NCBI RefSeq assembly: GCF_023952475.1
Contig: NZ_JALHRX010000016.1
Location: 1 to 64,000, forward strand
DNA from: Cupriavidus sp. WGlv3
Lineage (GTDB): Bacteria; Pseudomonadota; Gammaproteobacteria; Burkholderiales; Burkholderiaceae
DNA: 64,000 nucleotides
Direction: 5' to 3'
Part shown: one piece after another, positions 62,844-64,000 of the stretch
How positions within the stretch are numbered: the stretch's first letter is position 1
Layout of the letters: every line of letters starts with the position of its first letter
Translations under genes and position numbers: made by a program
Notes under the pieces: generated by a model
The model's database searches: none
What the model was told of the DNA's origin: nothing
Seen by the model: only the letters and a program-made list of their open reading frames with translations

Positions 62844-64000
62844 TTAGCCGGCGCGCCAGCGCTGCGCGCGGCGCAGCCACCCGGCCGAGAGCGCGTGCAG
62901 CAACAGCGCGGCCAGCACGGCGGTCAGCAGGATCAGCGTCGACATCGCCGCAGCAGGCGCGGTATCGCCGGCATCGTCCATGTTCAGCACCGAGATCGCA
63001 GCCAGCACGGTGTCAGGGCTGTACAGGAAGATCACCGCCGAGACCGTGGTCATCGACGACACGAACAGGTAGCGGAAGATGTCGAGCAACGCCGGCAGGC
63101 ACACCGGCACGGTCACGCGCCAGCACGTCAGCAGCGGGGCCACGCCCAGCGACAGTGCGGCGGCCTCGAACTCCTGGTCGAGCTGGCGCAGGGCGGCGGC
63201 CGCGGTCAGGTGGCCGGTGGTGTAGCAGTGCGCGACGTTGCACAGCACCAGCAGCGCCATGGTGCCGTACAGCGCGTGCAGCGGATTGCCGGGCGCGTTG
63301 AAGAAAAACACATAGCCCAGCCCCAGCACCAGGCCCGGCACCGCCATCGGCAGCAGAAAGCCCGCGCGCAGCACGCCATGCAGCCAGGCCGGCCCGCGCG
63401 TGCGCAGCGTCAGCCAGGCACCGAGGAAGATCGCCACGGTGCCGGCCAGCGCGGTCAGTACGGACAGCTTCAGGCTGTTGCGGTAGGCCAGCCAGCCGCC
63501 GCCGTCCATGTTGTCGAAGTCGTAGTGCGCCAGTGTCAGGCTCAGGTTGTACGGCCACAGCCTGACCAGCGAGGCGCCCACCGCGGTGACGACCACCGCC
63601 AGCAGCGCGGCGCTGACGGCCAGCACCAGCAGCAGGCAGGCGCTGTCGCGACCGCGCTCGGGCGCCGGCACGTATACCTGCGCGCGGCTGCCAAGCTGCG
63701 TGCGCTGGCGCCGCTGCAGCGCCATATCGACGGCAAAGGTCAGCAGCGCGGGGGCCAGCAGCAGCATGCCGATCAGCGCGCCACGGTCGAACTGCTGCTG
63801 CCCCACCACGGCCTTGTACGCCTCGAGCGCCAGCACCGGGTAGCCGCCGCCCACCACCTTGGGCACGCCGAAGTCCGTGATCACCAGCGTCAGCACCAGG
63901 CAGGCCGCGGCGAACAGGCCCTGGCGGGCGCCCGGCAGCGTCACTGTGTGGAAGGTGCGCCACGGGCCGGCGCCCATGGCGCGCGCCGCTTCATAGAGGC
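62844..64000 (-). CDS. ABC importer permease, partial (5' end beyond window)
   Basis: At least 385 residues of an inner-membrane permease; the frame stays open to the window edge, so the N-terminus is missing. Two EAA coupling loops are visible, one right at the edge (EAARAMGAGPWRTF) and one near the C-terminus (EAAALSLGVAPLL). This shows a fused, two-domain permease of about 12 helices, like ThiP/FbpB/PhnU-type proteins. It lies 64 bp before the binding-protein gene in the same operon. Its ATPase gene is probably outside the window. Confidence 0.88.
   Translation of the reverse strand, partial: LYEAARAMGAGPWRTFHTVTLPGARQGLFAAACLVLTLVITDFGVPKVVGGGYPVLALEAYKAVVGQQQFDRGALIGMLLLAPALLTFAVDMALQRRQRTQLGSRAQVYVPAPERGRDSACLLLVLAVSAALLAVVVTAVGASLVRLWPYNLSLTLAHYDFDNMDGGGWLAYRNSLKLSVLTALAGTVAIFLGAWLTLRTRGPAWLHGVLRAGFLLPMAVPGLVLGLGYVFFFNAPGNPLHALYGTMALLVLCNVAHCYTTGHLTAAAALRQLDQEFEAAALSLGVAPLLTCWRVTVPVCLPALLDIFRYLFVSSMTTVSAVIFLYSPDTVLAAISVLNMDDAGDTAPAAAMSTLILLTAVLAALLLHALSAGWLRRAQRWRAG

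Overview
The window is high-GC DNA with dense, mostly short-spaced operons. Its gene content fits a Burkholderiales bacterium close to Cupriavidus/Ralstonia: an acoXABC acetoin operon with an AcoR-type activator, three orphan Bug (TctC-type) solute receptors without TctA/TctB, many LysR/IclR/GntR regulators each beside a small catabolic cluster, an EF-G copy outside a ribosomal operon, and Burkholderia-type porins. This looks like secondary-replicon (accessory metabolic) content. The species assignment is inference from gene content; no rRNA, tRNA, phage, insertion sequence or CRISPR array was seen.

Layout. 1-1.9 kb: an OsmC-like protein, then a Fur-box/promoter/terminator arrangement that could encode a ~68-nt RNA, then an isolated TTG-start gene of unknown function flanked by hairpins. 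1.9-8.6 kb: a DUF3047 secreted protein, and on the minus strand acoX-acoA-acoB-acoC followed by an AhpD-like protein and a lipoate-ligase-like protein, behind a clear sigma-54 promoter. 8.6-15 kb: a beta-propeller/MFS/amidohydrolase operon with its LysR regulator, then acoR, which is separated from its presumed target operon by that operon. 15-27 kb: a flavin monooxygenase, two IclR paralogues flanking a membrane patatin, and an oligopeptide-use cluster (OPT transporter, PLP enzyme, dipeptidase E, porin, DUF1177). 27-35.5 kb: a DedA-rhodanese fusion, an inverted repeat, and a D-glucarate/galactarate pathway (kdgD, semialdehyde dehydrogenase, gudD, two Bug receptors, FadR-type regulator) tied together by a shared palindromic operator. 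35.5-44 kb: an orphan NarL-type response regulator, EF-G, a PRC-barrel protein and a 1482-residue hybrid kinase with two kinase cores and three receiver domains. 44-46.5 kb: DUF3649/PepSY/DUF3325 membrane genes behind a Fur box (iron). 46.5-58 kb: an isochorismatase-like hydrolase, a LysR/MFS/creatininase/RidA cluster, a LysR/SDR pair, Ohr, a secreted repeat protein, and a LysR/Bug/gamma-glutamyltransferase cluster. 58-64 kb: a second-type Fur regulator with a Cys-rich partner, a HigBA-like toxin-antitoxin pair, a DMT exporter, a PadR-like regulator with an upstream orphan promoter-terminator unit, and a phosphonate-type ABC importer cut by the window end.

The best new leads are regulatory, not new protein machines: (i) a possible Fur-controlled small RNA at about 607-674; (ii) a three-site operator that defines a glucarate regulon and moves the kdgD start; (iii) a sigma-54 promoter plus a distal dyad for the acetoin operon, whose activator has a divergent GAFTGA motif; (iv) an array of alternating half-sites upstream of one IclR paralogue. 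I did not find a convincing wholly new multi-gene system.
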